Assembly: GCA_017462015.1 (NCBI GenBank)
Contig: JAFTRX010000054.1
Location: 1 to 64,000, forward strand
DNA length: 64,000 nt
Direction of reading: 5' to 3'
Origin: Lentisphaeria bacterium
GTDB lineage: Bacteria; Verrucomicrobiota; Lentisphaeria; Victivallales; Victivallaceae
Part shown: positions 51,840-60,629 of the stretch, in pieces
Layout: each line of letters begins with the position of its first letter
Position numbering within the stretch: the stretch's first letter is position 1
Notes under the pieces: model-generated
The model's database searches: none
What the model was told of the DNA's origin: nothing
Seen by the model: only the letters and a program-made list of their open reading frames with translations
Position numbers and translations under genes: made by a program

Positions 51840-52678
51840 CAGAAAAGCTCCTCGTTTTCCAGTATCGGTTCCTTACCGTACTCCATTTTGGGAAAAGCTC
51901 CGTGCAACTTTTTCAACATGAAATAGGAGTATGGGACTGCACTTGGCTTTATCAGCATAATGTAATAGTTTATACTTGCCGGGAAGGTGCGTATGTAACG
52001 CATCGACTCATTTATCATATCGGAAGAAACCGGTGTTCTGCGTTCAAACTTGCGTATGCGTGTTTTGTCTTTCGGGATGACCCGGATGAAATCGCCGGAA
52101 CACTCAATGACCAGCGGCAGTTTATTGGTGTCTCTGCCGGTAGTGATGGTGATAGAGTTACGTGCTTCCTTGATTTTCCGGTGAAGTTCCTTGCTTTTAT
52201 TTTTTTGAACATCAATACGCTTTTTGATGGTGGCCAAATCTTTTTTCTGCAGTTCAAGTTCGCTGTGCTGGCGGGCAAGTTCCTGCTGGCGCCGGTTCAG
52301 TTTCTCTCTCTTTTTCTGCTGTTCAGCAATTTTTCCCTTCAGCACGTCAAGGTCGTGTTTCTGCTGTTTCATCTGTTGTTCCAGCGTGAATTTTTCCAGT
52401 TTCAACTGGGCATTATCCCGCTTTTGCAGTTCGCGTTTCCGCTTGCGCAGCGATGAAATTTCCTGTTCTGTCTGAGTGATATCAGCTTTCAGCGCATTGT
52501 TTTCTTTGCGCGCCTGCTGCAACTGCTCGTAAACCGGAGAATCTTTTTGCAATTCCGAGTTCACCTGAATCATTATCAGAGCCATCACCAGCAGAAAGAG
52601 CAGCATAATGCCGGTCAACGTGGTGATGATGTCCTGAAAGGAAAACAGGGAAACCGGGGCGTCGTTATTCTTGAACAT
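51839..52678 (-). CDS. MotB-like membrane coiled-coil protein 1
   Basis: A 279-residue protein. The start MFKNNDAPVSLFSFQDIITT, then LTGIMLLFLLVMALIMI is one membrane helix preceded by an Asp, as in MotB/ExbD/ZorB. Residues about 45-170 are Gln/Lys/Glu-rich coiled coil. The C-terminal domain (about 175-279: LPLVIECSGDFIRVIP and NYYIMLIKPSAVPYSYFML) aligns in order with that of the 50925 protein. It follows the MotA/TolQ-like channel gene by 13 bases, as a motor partner should. No peptidoglycan-binding motif. Confidence 0.72.
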   Translation of the reverse strand: MFKNNDAPVSLFSFQDIITTLTGIMLLFLLVMALIMIQVNSELQKDSPVYEQLQQARKENNALKADITQTEQEISSLRKRKRELQKRDNAQLKLEKFTLEQQMKQQKHDLDVLKGKIAEQQKKREKLNRRQQELARQHSELELQKKDLATIKKRIDVQKNKSKELHRKIKEARNSITITTGRDTNKLPLVIECSGDFIRVIPKDKTRIRKFERRTPVSSDMINESMRYIRTFPASINYYIMLIKPSAVPYSYFMLKKLHGAFPKMEYGKEPILENEELF

Positions 52679-52691
52679 GATTCAAGTTCTC

Positions 52692-53552
52692 TCACTCTCC
52701 GGTGTCGATCATCTTCAATCTGGCGACCACGTTGCGGTAACAGTAGTCCGCACATTCGTTCATCAAGTCCTCCTCTTTCTGCATGATGATCGTCATGTAC
52801 AACTGCAGAAAAAGTGCTGCCACCAGCGCGATAAGTGTCGTTTCAAACGCCACTGCCAGACCGCTGGTAACACCGCTCAGGGAGTTCTTCATAACTTCGA
52901 TGTCAACACCCTGAGAGATGACCTGACCGAAACCGCCGACCGCATCCGAAAGACCGAGAACGGTTCCCACAAATCCGGTGACCGGAATCGCCCAGATCAG
53001 ACCTTTGACGACGGTGTAGGTTCCTTCGGTATACTTTTCATCGGCAATGGCGAAATCATTCAGCACGGATGAGACATCGGAGACCCGTCCGATGTTTTTC
53101 AAGTTGGCAAGAGTCTTCTGAATCCGGTTCAACGCGATAAAACCGCTTGCCATGTAGACCTGTTCTTCAATGCGTTTGAGAATCGTGGATGAGTTGTCCG
53201 GTGAGAGGATAAAACCGGGATCATCCGGCAGAATTTCCACGTTTACCGCCATGCGCTGGATACTGATTTTTTTCTGCTTTTGAATCAATATTGCCATGCA
53301 CCACATGGTCAGGAGTACGGTGGCGTAGGGAATATAACTGCGGTTTTCTGCACCGCCGTGAAAAAACATGTCAATAAACTGGCTGGAGACAAAATATTTC
53401 ACCGGATAGAGCAGAAGGTAAAATATCAATGTATAAACCGCGCCGAGTATGAATGATACGATGCCGTTGACACCGGTGAATTTTTTGGTTTTCAAGCCGA
53501 ATTTGGCTTCCGGGTCAAGTTTCTTCCAATTAAGTGTGTAGCTGGAATTCAT
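52692..53552 (-). CDS. MotA/TolQ/ExbB-family proton channel subunit
   Basis: A 286-residue protein. ATG 53552 (TGATG with the protease stop, AGGAG upstream) is preferred over an in-frame start at 53573. Membrane segments: about 25-50, 75-95, and the channel pair WAIPVTGFVGTVLGLSDAVGG and SGLAVAFETTLIALVAALFLQ, whose spacing and GTVLGL and AFETTL motifs are the signature of this family. Partners are the two MotB-like proteins encoded next. It should use the proton or sodium gradient to move or load envelope components. Confidence 0.88.
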   Translation of the reverse strand: MNSSYTLNWKKLDPEAKFGLKTKKFTGVNGIVSFILGAVYTLIFYLLLYPVKYFVSSQFIDMFFHGGAENRSYIPYATVLLTMWCMAILIQKQKKISIQRMAVNVEILPDDPGFILSPDNSSTILKRIEEQVYMASGFIALNRIQKTLANLKNIGRVSDVSSVLNDFAIADEKYTEGTYTVVKGLIWAIPVTGFVGTVLGLSDAVGGFGQVISQGVDIEVMKNSLSGVTSGLAVAFETTLIALVAALFLQLYMTIIMQKEEDLMNECADYCYRNVVARLKMIDTGE

Positions 53553-54928
53553 CAGTCGTTTTCTCCTGTCCAATCTTTGAGGTGATATATACTTTCCTGA
53601 CGGACGACATCAAGAGAGTCGATACGTACCGCCATATTGTGCTGAACTGCGGATGCCACGCGGGCGCCGCTGTTGCTCTTTCCGGTGTGGGTAACGCCCC
53701 AGAGGACTGCAACGACCTGACCGTCCGGAAGGAAGATCGGACTGCCGCTGGCACCACCGGCAGCCGGTATGTCATGAATTATCGACCGGTTGAACTCCGG
53801 CGTGGAAAAGACATTGTGGAAGTCGGTGATCTTGTTGATGGTTCCTTCTTTGAAAATGGCTTCCGGATTGTTGATGTCCAAATTTCCGGAATCGCGCAGC
53901 CCCTCCATCGGGAATCCCATGTAAGCGATCTTCTGACCGGCGGCGAGGCTGTGCAGGAGCTTCTTTTCGGCGATCGGGAAGTAGACATCGGACTGCCCTT
54001 TGGTGTGCAGGATGGCGACATCAAATTCACCGTTGCGGTACTCGTTTTCCGGATTGGCATTGTAGCGCGGATGGATTTGAACACCGGAAATCTTGAGCGC
54101 CTTGCCGTTGCTGTGAGCGAGCCGGATCTCCACACCGCGCACGCGCACCTGTTTTTTCAGCTTTTCGGCGACATCCTGGATTGCAGCTTTATTTTTCTTG
54201 ATGTACTTTTCCAGTTCGTCCCTGGTCTTGACACCGTCCTTTTTGGCAGCTTCAATAACCAGAGACCAGAGCCAGTTGTCAATGATACCGCTCTTGCGCT
54301 CTTTGATGCCGTAGGCGACGTGGCAGTTTGTGACGAATTGATCCGGCGCAATGGCGAAAGCGGTACCGATGGGATGTTCCGGAGAGAGGGTGAAATTTCC
54401 GACTTGGCCGGAGAGCAGTTTCCCGTCGGGATCTTCCAGAATCACTGTAACCAGACCGACCGCAGATTGGTACTGCTGACACACCTGGCGGAAATCTGTG
54501 ACTTCCGGCTGTTTAAAGAAGAGGAAATATCCTCCGGTACAAGCCAGTACCACCACCAGAAGTGCGCCGACGATGGCAAAGAAAACCTTGCCGCCTCCTC
54601 CGGAACGGGGCTGCGGCGGGGGCTGCGGCGTGGGTTGCGGCGTGGGTTGCGGCACGGCAAACGGCGCATTGTTAAATGAGGCAGCAGGTTGGTCATTACC
54701 GGAAACAGGCTGTTTTATTGCCGGCATTTGCTCAACCGGAGCTGCAGTGGATTGGCTCACCGGACGTATGGCGGCGTTGGGCATGACCTGACGGAAGAGC
54801 AGCCAATCTTTGCGATCCGGAGAGAGCATACAGCTTTGAGAAAAAAATCCATCTGAAATGGCATTCACGATTTTCGCCGCTTCGATCGGCCCGTAGGTTT
54901 TGCCATTGTCTTTTACATAGTATTTCAT
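53552..54928 (-). CDS. Membrane-anchored trypsin-like serine protease with N-terminal GYF_2 domain
   Basis: A 458-residue protein; ATG 54928 overlaps the previous stop by one base (TAATG). Residues 1-45 (YYVKDNGKTYGPIEAAKI) match a GYF_2 domain. A Pro/Gln linker (about 90-110) leads to a membrane helix (about 114-138, VFFAIVGALLVVVLACTGGY). The protease domain has H203 (TNCHVAYG), D303 (FDVAILH) and S394 (GGASGSPIF), a complete trypsin/HtrA-like triad, but no PDZ domain. Cytosolic GYF and protease on the other side of the membrane suggest signal transfer across the membrane. Confidence 0.82.
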   Translation of the reverse strand: MKYYVKDNGKTYGPIEAAKIVNAISDGFFSQSCMLSPDRKDWLLFRQVMPNAAIRPVSQSTAAPVEQMPAIKQPVSGNDQPAASFNNAPFAVPQPTPQPTPQPPPQPRSGGGGKVFFAIVGALLVVVLACTGGYFLFFKQPEVTDFRQVCQQYQSAVGLVTVILEDPDGKLLSGQVGNFTLSPEHPIGTAFAIAPDQFVTNCHVAYGIKERKSGIIDNWLWSLVIEAAKKDGVKTRDELEKYIKKNKAAIQDVAEKLKKQVRVRGVEIRLAHSNGKALKISGVQIHPRYNANPENEYRNGEFDVAILHTKGQSDVYFPIAEKKLLHSLAAGQKIAYMGFPMEGLRDSGNLDINNPEAIFKEGTINKITDFHNVFSTPEFNRSIIHDIPAAGGASGSPIFLPDGQVVAVLWGVTHTGKSNSGARVASAVQHNMAVRIDSLDVVRQESIYHLKDWTGEND

Positions 54929-57900
54929 TATTCATCTCCCTTGAGATTTTGCGGCCAGAACTCCGGCCATTTGATGACAGGAAATTTATCTTTGTTATTT
55001 TTGAAAGCCCGGGTTTGCGCGCTCATATTACCGCAGGGGGCGGTGGTGAAGAGCAGGCGGTTTACAACTTTACTGCGGTATTTCTCATCGATGATGATTC
55101 CGTTGGAAGAGTATCTTCCGACCAGAATACACTGGTTGGAACTGTCATCAAAGCAGAGCAGATCGCAGGATTGGTTCTTCAGAGACGGGTTGATGGAGAA
55201 TTTCACCCGGTTGTTGTCCTGAATGGCGATGCCGAAGAATTGGTATTTGGTCTGGGCAAGTGTCAGGAAAACCTTGCGGTTGAATTCAATCTGCTTTCCG
55301 GTGGCGATCAGCTGGGTGGAGGTGTTGTAAGTGGCGAGGAAATCCCGTATTTTCTGAGTGAGAAACTCGTTGTAGACCGGATTGTTGGAGGTGTCGAGAT
55401 CTTTGAGCCGATCCAGTTCAGACTGCAGATGATGCAGTGATTTGAGCAAAGAGGTATCCAACGGGGAAATCGCCTGAAGTATCCGGGATGCCAGCAGGAT
55501 CTTCCAGTATTCCACACAATATTGGTCGTTGAGGATCATGTGCAGATAACCGATGCTCTTGGTCAGAACATTATCCGGAGTAAGTGCCGGCAGTTCCTGC
55601 GTGATCTTCTGAAACAGCTTCTGATGAGCTGCGGCTGTCTGCCGCACAGAGCTTATACTGAGATTGGCGGGGTAAACCAACGTGCACATGGAGTAGATTT
55701 TTTCATCCTCGACCTTGTCGCCGATAACGACCTGGTATTTGCGGGGATTGTGGGGATTGGGATGGATGACGACATTTGTACCGTCCTCACGGACAACGTA
55801 AACCGAATTGTCTTCACCGTGGATACTGTCGCGGGGGAGTAGTTTGATGAGCAAGTCGATGTTCTTGCCGGATTGATCCTGGAAGCGGAGGAAGCCCAGA
55901 CGCTGGCGGTTGATGCTTTTGTTCAGCCCGGCAAAGGTAGTGCGCAAATCGGCACAGGCTTTCTCGGCGATTTTACGGTCGCGCTGAATCTGCTGCATAT
56001 CGCGGAGGTAAGCGTTGGAGGCGGACGGCGTGTCGCTGTCCTGCCAGTTGAAGATAGCTTTCAGCGCATCCACATCGTTTTTGAGCAGCATGAATTGTTC
56101 CGGGGTTTTTCCATTGCGGTTTTTCTGATAGGTGGAGATGTAACTGCGCAAAGCTTCATCCAGTTCGGAGAGGGAAACGGCGGTGAACATGCTTCGGAAA
56201 GATTCCTGCAGTTCCGCCTGATTTGCGCGGTGATTGGCAAGCATGTCATCCAGCGCGAAAGCGCAGGAGAGAAGTTCGTTGTTTTCGGAAAGCAGTTCCG
56301 GTTTCAGGAACTGCATTTTGCGGATCTCATCGATCAGATTTTTGAGTTCGATAAGCTCTTTTTCGGCGCGGATAAAGTTCTGTTCTTCAATGCTGCCGAT
56401 GATCCGGTTGCGCAGTTCTTTGAGAGTTGCAAGTTTGGCATGGAACTTATCTTCGCACTCCGCAGTGTAACGTGCGATTGCATCATCATACCACTTTTTG
56501 ATAGCGGCATACTGCTGCTTTTCAGTATCGGTCTGAACCAGACTGCCGATTTCAGAGAGTTTTCCGGCAATGGAAAAATCGGGCGGCCAAACTTTTTTCA
56601 AAGCATCGATCTCGGCAAAAAGTTTGGACAGAGTCTCCTGGCGCACTTTGCTTTCGGCCTCAAGTTTGGCGATATCAGCGCGAACTGCCGTGATTTTGGC
56701 ACCTTTGGCAAGACCGGGATATTTCTGCTCGATGTCGGCGAGCATCCGGGTGGCGCCGGTCAGATCTTTCTGGCTGATTTTTTCGCGGAGGCTGGTGACG
56801 AGGCGGTTTTCGCTGATGGACTGGGTTATCCATCTGGCGCCGCCGACGATAACAACGATCACCACCGCGGAACAGGCGACAATGCGGCAGGCTTTGAGAA
56901 TGGAACGGATGCGGATCTCCCGTTCCACATCTTCGCGGTATTGTTCGACCCGGCGGGTGAGGTGAAGCGGGATCTCATGTTCGGTGGATTTGACCGCACT
57001 GAAGACCTTGTCGATCTCCGGCAGGGGGGCGTTGTCATCCAGAAGCTGATTGAGCGTGGAGATACCCCGGTGGAAATCCTGCAGAACTTCCTGTTTTTTC
57101 TTCTCTTCGCTGAGAAACTTTTCAGCTTCGCGCAGCTGAATGAGTTCATTTTTCTCCGGTTCATAACCGGAGGTGCTGCAATGGTCATTATAACAGAAAA
57201 TCGCATCTTCCAGAGCCGTCACATCGAAAGTAGCCAGAGCATTGTTGACTTCGTGGAGCAGTTCCATGGCACGCTGTTTGCGCATTTCCAGACGGTAATC
57301 ATTGACGACCTTGCTTATCTTCTGCATGACGACCGTGGGAATGGAGACGACCCAGGTGGAGTTTTTCAGTTCGCCATGAATGGTTTCCAATTCACCGTAA
57401 CGCTTGTCGATGATCGCCTGCTGCGCCTGATCGATAAGCTTGGTGAGGTATTGGTTTTCCACTTCGCGCAGGGGACGTTCCCACTCCTGATTGTTGCGGT
57501 CGCGCCGGGTGATTTCGCGGAGCAGACGCAACTTGTTTTCCAATTGGTTGGAACGGGCGATACGCCGGAATTCCGCCAGCAGCGGGCGCAGATCGTTCAT
57601 TTCGGAGAGCGCTTTGTTGATATCTTCCATCAGCGCGGAGTTGATTTCAGCGGGGAGTTCCCAGCTGTACAACGCGGCAAGACGGAGCAGGAGCTTGCGT
57701 TCAGGGAACATGATGGCATCGTAGATATTGCTGAGCGACGGTTCCTGTTGAGCCAAAGTGACAGCTTCGATCTTCTGCTGGTTTTGAAGCAGAGAACTGC
57801 AATTTATCATGCGCGAACTCAAAAGATTGTTGATCTGCAGAAAGCTGGCATAAAGTGAACGCGCTGTCTGCGAATCGGTCAGGTCGGCAGAAGAGAGAAA

Positions 57901-57957
57901 TGTCTTCAACCGGATGGCGAGTTGCCTGGGATTGATGTTTTGTATATCGGTATTCAT
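54928..57957 (-). CDS. Large membrane coiled-coil protein of the GTPase system
   Basis: A 1009-residue protein overlapping the previous gene by four bases (ATGA). The first 350 residues are helical and charged. One membrane segment (about 356-376, ACRIVACSAVVIVVIVGGA) divides it; the remainder continues as long coiled coil (about 385-700, Leu/Glu/Lys-rich) and a C-terminal beta-rich region (KFSINPSLKNQSCDLLCFDD). I recognise no catalytic domain. Likely the structural scaffold linking the GAP1-like protein to the protease and motor. Confidence 0.7.
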   Translation of the reverse strand: MNTDIQNINPRQLAIRLKTFLSSADLTDSQTARSLYASFLQINNLLSSRMINCSSLLQNQQKIEAVTLAQQEPSLSNIYDAIMFPERKLLLRLAALYSWELPAEINSALMEDINKALSEMNDLRPLLAEFRRIARSNQLENKLRLLREITRRDRNNQEWERPLREVENQYLTKLIDQAQQAIIDKRYGELETIHGELKNSTWVVSIPTVVMQKISKVVNDYRLEMRKQRAMELLHEVNNALATFDVTALEDAIFCYNDHCSTSGYEPEKNELIQLREAEKFLSEEKKKQEVLQDFHRGISTLNQLLDDNAPLPEIDKVFSAVKSTEHEIPLHLTRRVEQYREDVEREIRIRSILKACRIVACSAVVIVVIVGGARWITQSISENRLVTSLREKISQKDLTGATRMLADIEQKYPGLAKGAKITAVRADIAKLEAESKVRQETLSKLFAEIDALKKVWPPDFSIAGKLSEIGSLVQTDTEKQQYAAIKKWYDDAIARYTAECEDKFHAKLATLKELRNRIIGSIEEQNFIRAEKELIELKNLIDEIRKMQFLKPELLSENNELLSCAFALDDMLANHRANQAELQESFRSMFTAVSLSELDEALRSYISTYQKNRNGKTPEQFMLLKNDVDALKAIFNWQDSDTPSASNAYLRDMQQIQRDRKIAEKACADLRTTFAGLNKSINRQRLGFLRFQDQSGKNIDLLIKLLPRDSIHGEDNSVYVVREDGTNVVIHPNPHNPRKYQVVIGDKVEDEKIYSMCTLVYPANLSISSVRQTAAAHQKLFQKITQELPALTPDNVLTKSIGYLHMILNDQYCVEYWKILLASRILQAISPLDTSLLKSLHHLQSELDRLKDLDTSNNPVYNEFLTQKIRDFLATYNTSTQLIATGKQIEFNRKVFLTLAQTKYQFFGIAIQDNNRVKFSINPSLKNQSCDLLCFDDSSNQCILVGRYSSNGIIIDEKYRSKVVNRLLFTTAPCGNMSAQTRAFKNNKDKFPVIKWPEFWPQNLKGDE

Positions 57958-60614
57958 TTTTTGGCCTCTGATTTATCTGACAGGAGATATTGTTTGAATT
58001 TTTCACCGTTTATGTCGATGAAAAGAGTGAATTCACGATTTTTAAAATCGTTGATACAGCGCGTGAGTTCAGCTGCAATGAACTCCGCTTCCTGCTTGAT
58101 GGTGCGGGAGGATTCTGCAAATTCCTTGACGGGAGATTTTTTCAGAATATATTTCAGCTGGCAAGCCTTATGATCGCGCATCATGTCAACGACATCTTCA
58201 TAATCGCTGAGGAATTTCTTGACCTCCTTCAACCAGGGGGCAACAGCGCCGTTGAGTTCGCAATGGGTATCCTTTCTGGCGGCGTGGTAAAACACTTCAA
58301 GCGGCGAATCTTCGTTGACCCGGTCAATGAAATCAATGATAACTTTCTTCGCTTTATAATTGTTGTTGATCCGGTTGTAGGCTGTCGTGAACTCTTTGAT
58401 TCGTTTTTTGTCATTGGAAAGAACTTTATCCAGCAGATTTTTGTTCCGGGCGAGGTGAAAGAGCCAATCCGATTCAAGTCTGTTGAACGCACGTTGCCGG
58501 GCTTGGATTTTCTGCAATTCGCTCAGTTCGGTAACTGTGGTATATTTTTCAATTCCCTTCTCAACACGTTTCTCCAGATGGTATTCCTGATTGCCGATTT
58601 GGAGAAAGAACCTGATTCGAGAAGAATCAATTACCCTTTTTCCGAGGAAAATCTTATCCGGCAGGGCAAGGGCGGCGGTGGGATAGGTGATAAATATGCG
58701 GCCGTTGGAACGCGTCGTGATCGTGAGTTCGTCCTTGGTAATGGGGACGATGGTTGAATAATCCGCCCGGAAGAACATCGGATATAACTTGTCTTTGACC
58801 TTGAGAGACATCGTAAGATGCTGTGAAGGAGGACGTCTTTTGTGAGAAATAATCAAAACGCCGTTTCGCACTTGACTGTAAATGATGACATCGTTTCCGA
58901 AGTCGTCACCGCCGACGATCTTCAAATCAGCACCGATACGGGAGGTATTGCCGTCAACGACCAGACGGACATCTTCCGGTTTTATTTCGGTACCCAGAAC
59001 GATTCTGATCTCATCGCCCTTTTTCCGGAGAGAACTCAAGGGTTTCTTCCACAGGAATTTGAAATTTTCTGCCGGGATCTGTTTGACTGGCACTGCCGGT
59101 TTTTTCGGCGGAGCTTTTTTCTTCTCCTCTTTCTTCACCGGGGGAGCTTTTTTCTTCTGTTCTTTCTTTTCTTCTTTCTTTGCCGGCGGAGCTTTTTTTC
59201 TGGCCTCTTCTTTGGCAGAAAGTTCTGATTTCTTCTGCCGCAAACTCCGGATATCGCTTTCAAGTTCACCGATCAAAGTGACACAAAGGGTGTTCAGATC
59301 CTCCGGGTGGGTGATGGGGGTGCGGGAACGGAAGACTCTCTCATATATATCCAGAAGTCCGAGATTATTCTTTATTGAATTGGTGTAATCGATCAACTCC
59401 CTGAGTTCGGTCAGCAGAATATCACATCCTTTGGAGGAAGTGATATTTTTCACTCGGGAATTTATATCCAAACGGCGCGCCCGGACACTCTCCAGCATGG
59501 CTGAAAACTCCTTGCATTTGGCATTTCCTTCGACAAATTTCTGATTCTGCCGGTAGGAGATATACCATGCGCCGCCGCCGCCGAGCAGAATGAGGCACAG
59601 TACCGGGATAATGATCCACAGCAACTTGGATCTCCCTCCGGACGTGGAACGGGGCGGAGTTGCCGGCGGAAGCATGATGGCATCATCGATGATGACCGGT
59701 TTCTGCTGAACCGGGGAATTGGACTGAAGAGCCATCGGGCGCAGTGTGATTTCCACCTCTTCCGGCAACTTGCGGACAGTTTCCGCAGCGGGGGCAGCCG
59801 GCAGGATGCCGGTTCGGGCGGCATCGATCAACGCTCCTTCGGCAGTCAGTTCGCCGGGGGAGTTCAGTTCAATGACGATGTTCAGCGGGGAACGGCGGGC
59901 GCTTATCATCGCCTCGCTGTCTGCCGGACAGGCGCGCCAGAGGCAGTTCACTCCGGCGGGCAGGGTGACAAAATAGGTGTTGAAAGATACTTCCCAGCGC
60001 TTATCTTCCGGCAGGAGGTTCAATGCTTCATTTATCAGATGGATGATCTTATCATGCTGGGAGGGCAGATAGGATATATACACCCGCTTATTGGGGTTTT
60101 CCAGATAACTCTGAGCGAGGAATCCGCCCCATCCGGCATCACCGGTGAGCTGTTCCCAGGTGGAACACTTGACCGAAGATACTTGAGTTTTCGGGATGGG
60201 ACGCTGTTGGACAAAGTGTTCAACGTTGATCTCCCACGAAGCATCTTTGAACAAACCGTCCTGAAGAAAAAGGGATGCCGGACCTGCGGCGGCAGTTGCA
60301 GTTTCCTGCGTGGAGAGAACCAGATGGGATGCCAGCTTGTTTGACCGTCCGGTATAATCCACTCCATTGAAACATATCCGGCTCAAAATGTGCTGACGGG
60401 TTCCGTTGCCGTCAAAGGTGCAGTGAGAATGGGAGACCGGATTGTCCCAGGCATTATCAGCGTAATGCGGATAGAGTGGTTTGTAGGCACTCATTGCTTC
60501 CAGCTGACGGGTCAGCCGGAGATTCATACCTTTGGTACAGGCAACGACACAGAAACCGGAACTGCCCTGAGCCAGTCCGGAAGGAGCTGAGGTATAAATC
60601 AGTTCGTATGCCAT
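57954..60614 (-). CDS. GAP1-N2-like protein with membrane anchor
   Basis: An 886-residue protein; GGAGA precedes ATG 60614, 15 bases after the GTPase gene. Residues 1-250 match the GTPase-associated protein 1 N-terminal type 2 pattern: ELIYTSAPSGLAQGSSGFCV, ACTKGMNLRLTRQLEAMSAY, LSRICFNGVDYTGRSNKLAS and LPEDKRWEVSFNTYF. A membrane helix lies at about 331-354 (LLWIIIPVLCLILLGGGGAW). A Lys/Glu/Pro-rich linker (about 468-510) and a C-terminal helical and beta region follow. The name is from memory of the Pfam family; in other bacteria it sits next to GTPases in predicted conflict systems. Confidence 0.72.
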   Translation of the reverse strand: MAYELIYTSAPSGLAQGSSGFCVVACTKGMNLRLTRQLEAMSAYKPLYPHYADNAWDNPVSHSHCTFDGNGTRQHILSRICFNGVDYTGRSNKLASHLVLSTQETATAAAGPASLFLQDGLFKDASWEINVEHFVQQRPIPKTQVSSVKCSTWEQLTGDAGWGGFLAQSYLENPNKRVYISYLPSQHDKIIHLINEALNLLPEDKRWEVSFNTYFVTLPAGVNCLWRACPADSEAMISARRSPLNIVIELNSPGELTAEGALIDAARTGILPAAPAAETVRKLPEEVEITLRPMALQSNSPVQQKPVIIDDAIMLPPATPPRSTSGGRSKLLWIIIPVLCLILLGGGGAWYISYRQNQKFVEGNAKCKEFSAMLESVRARRLDINSRVKNITSSKGCDILLTELRELIDYTNSIKNNLGLLDIYERVFRSRTPITHPEDLNTLCVTLIGELESDIRSLRQKKSELSAKEEARKKAPPAKKEEKKEQKKKAPPVKKEEKKKAPPKKPAVPVKQIPAENFKFLWKKPLSSLRKKGDEIRIVLGTEIKPEDVRLVVDGNTSRIGADLKIVGGDDFGNDVIIYSQVRNGVLIISHKRRPPSQHLTMSLKVKDKLYPMFFRADYSTIVPITKDELTITTRSNGRIFITYPTAALALPDKIFLGKRVIDSSRIRFFLQIGNQEYHLEKRVEKGIEKYTTVTELSELQKIQARQRAFNRLESDWLFHLARNKNLLDKVLSNDKKRIKEFTTAYNRINNNYKAKKVIIDFIDRVNEDSPLEVFYHAARKDTHCELNGAVAPWLKEVKKFLSDYEDVVDMMRDHKACQLKYILKKSPVKEFAESSRTIKQEAEFIAAELTRCINDFKNREFTLFIDINGEKFKQYLLSDKSEAKK

Positions 60615-60629
60615 AGTGTTTTTCTCCAG

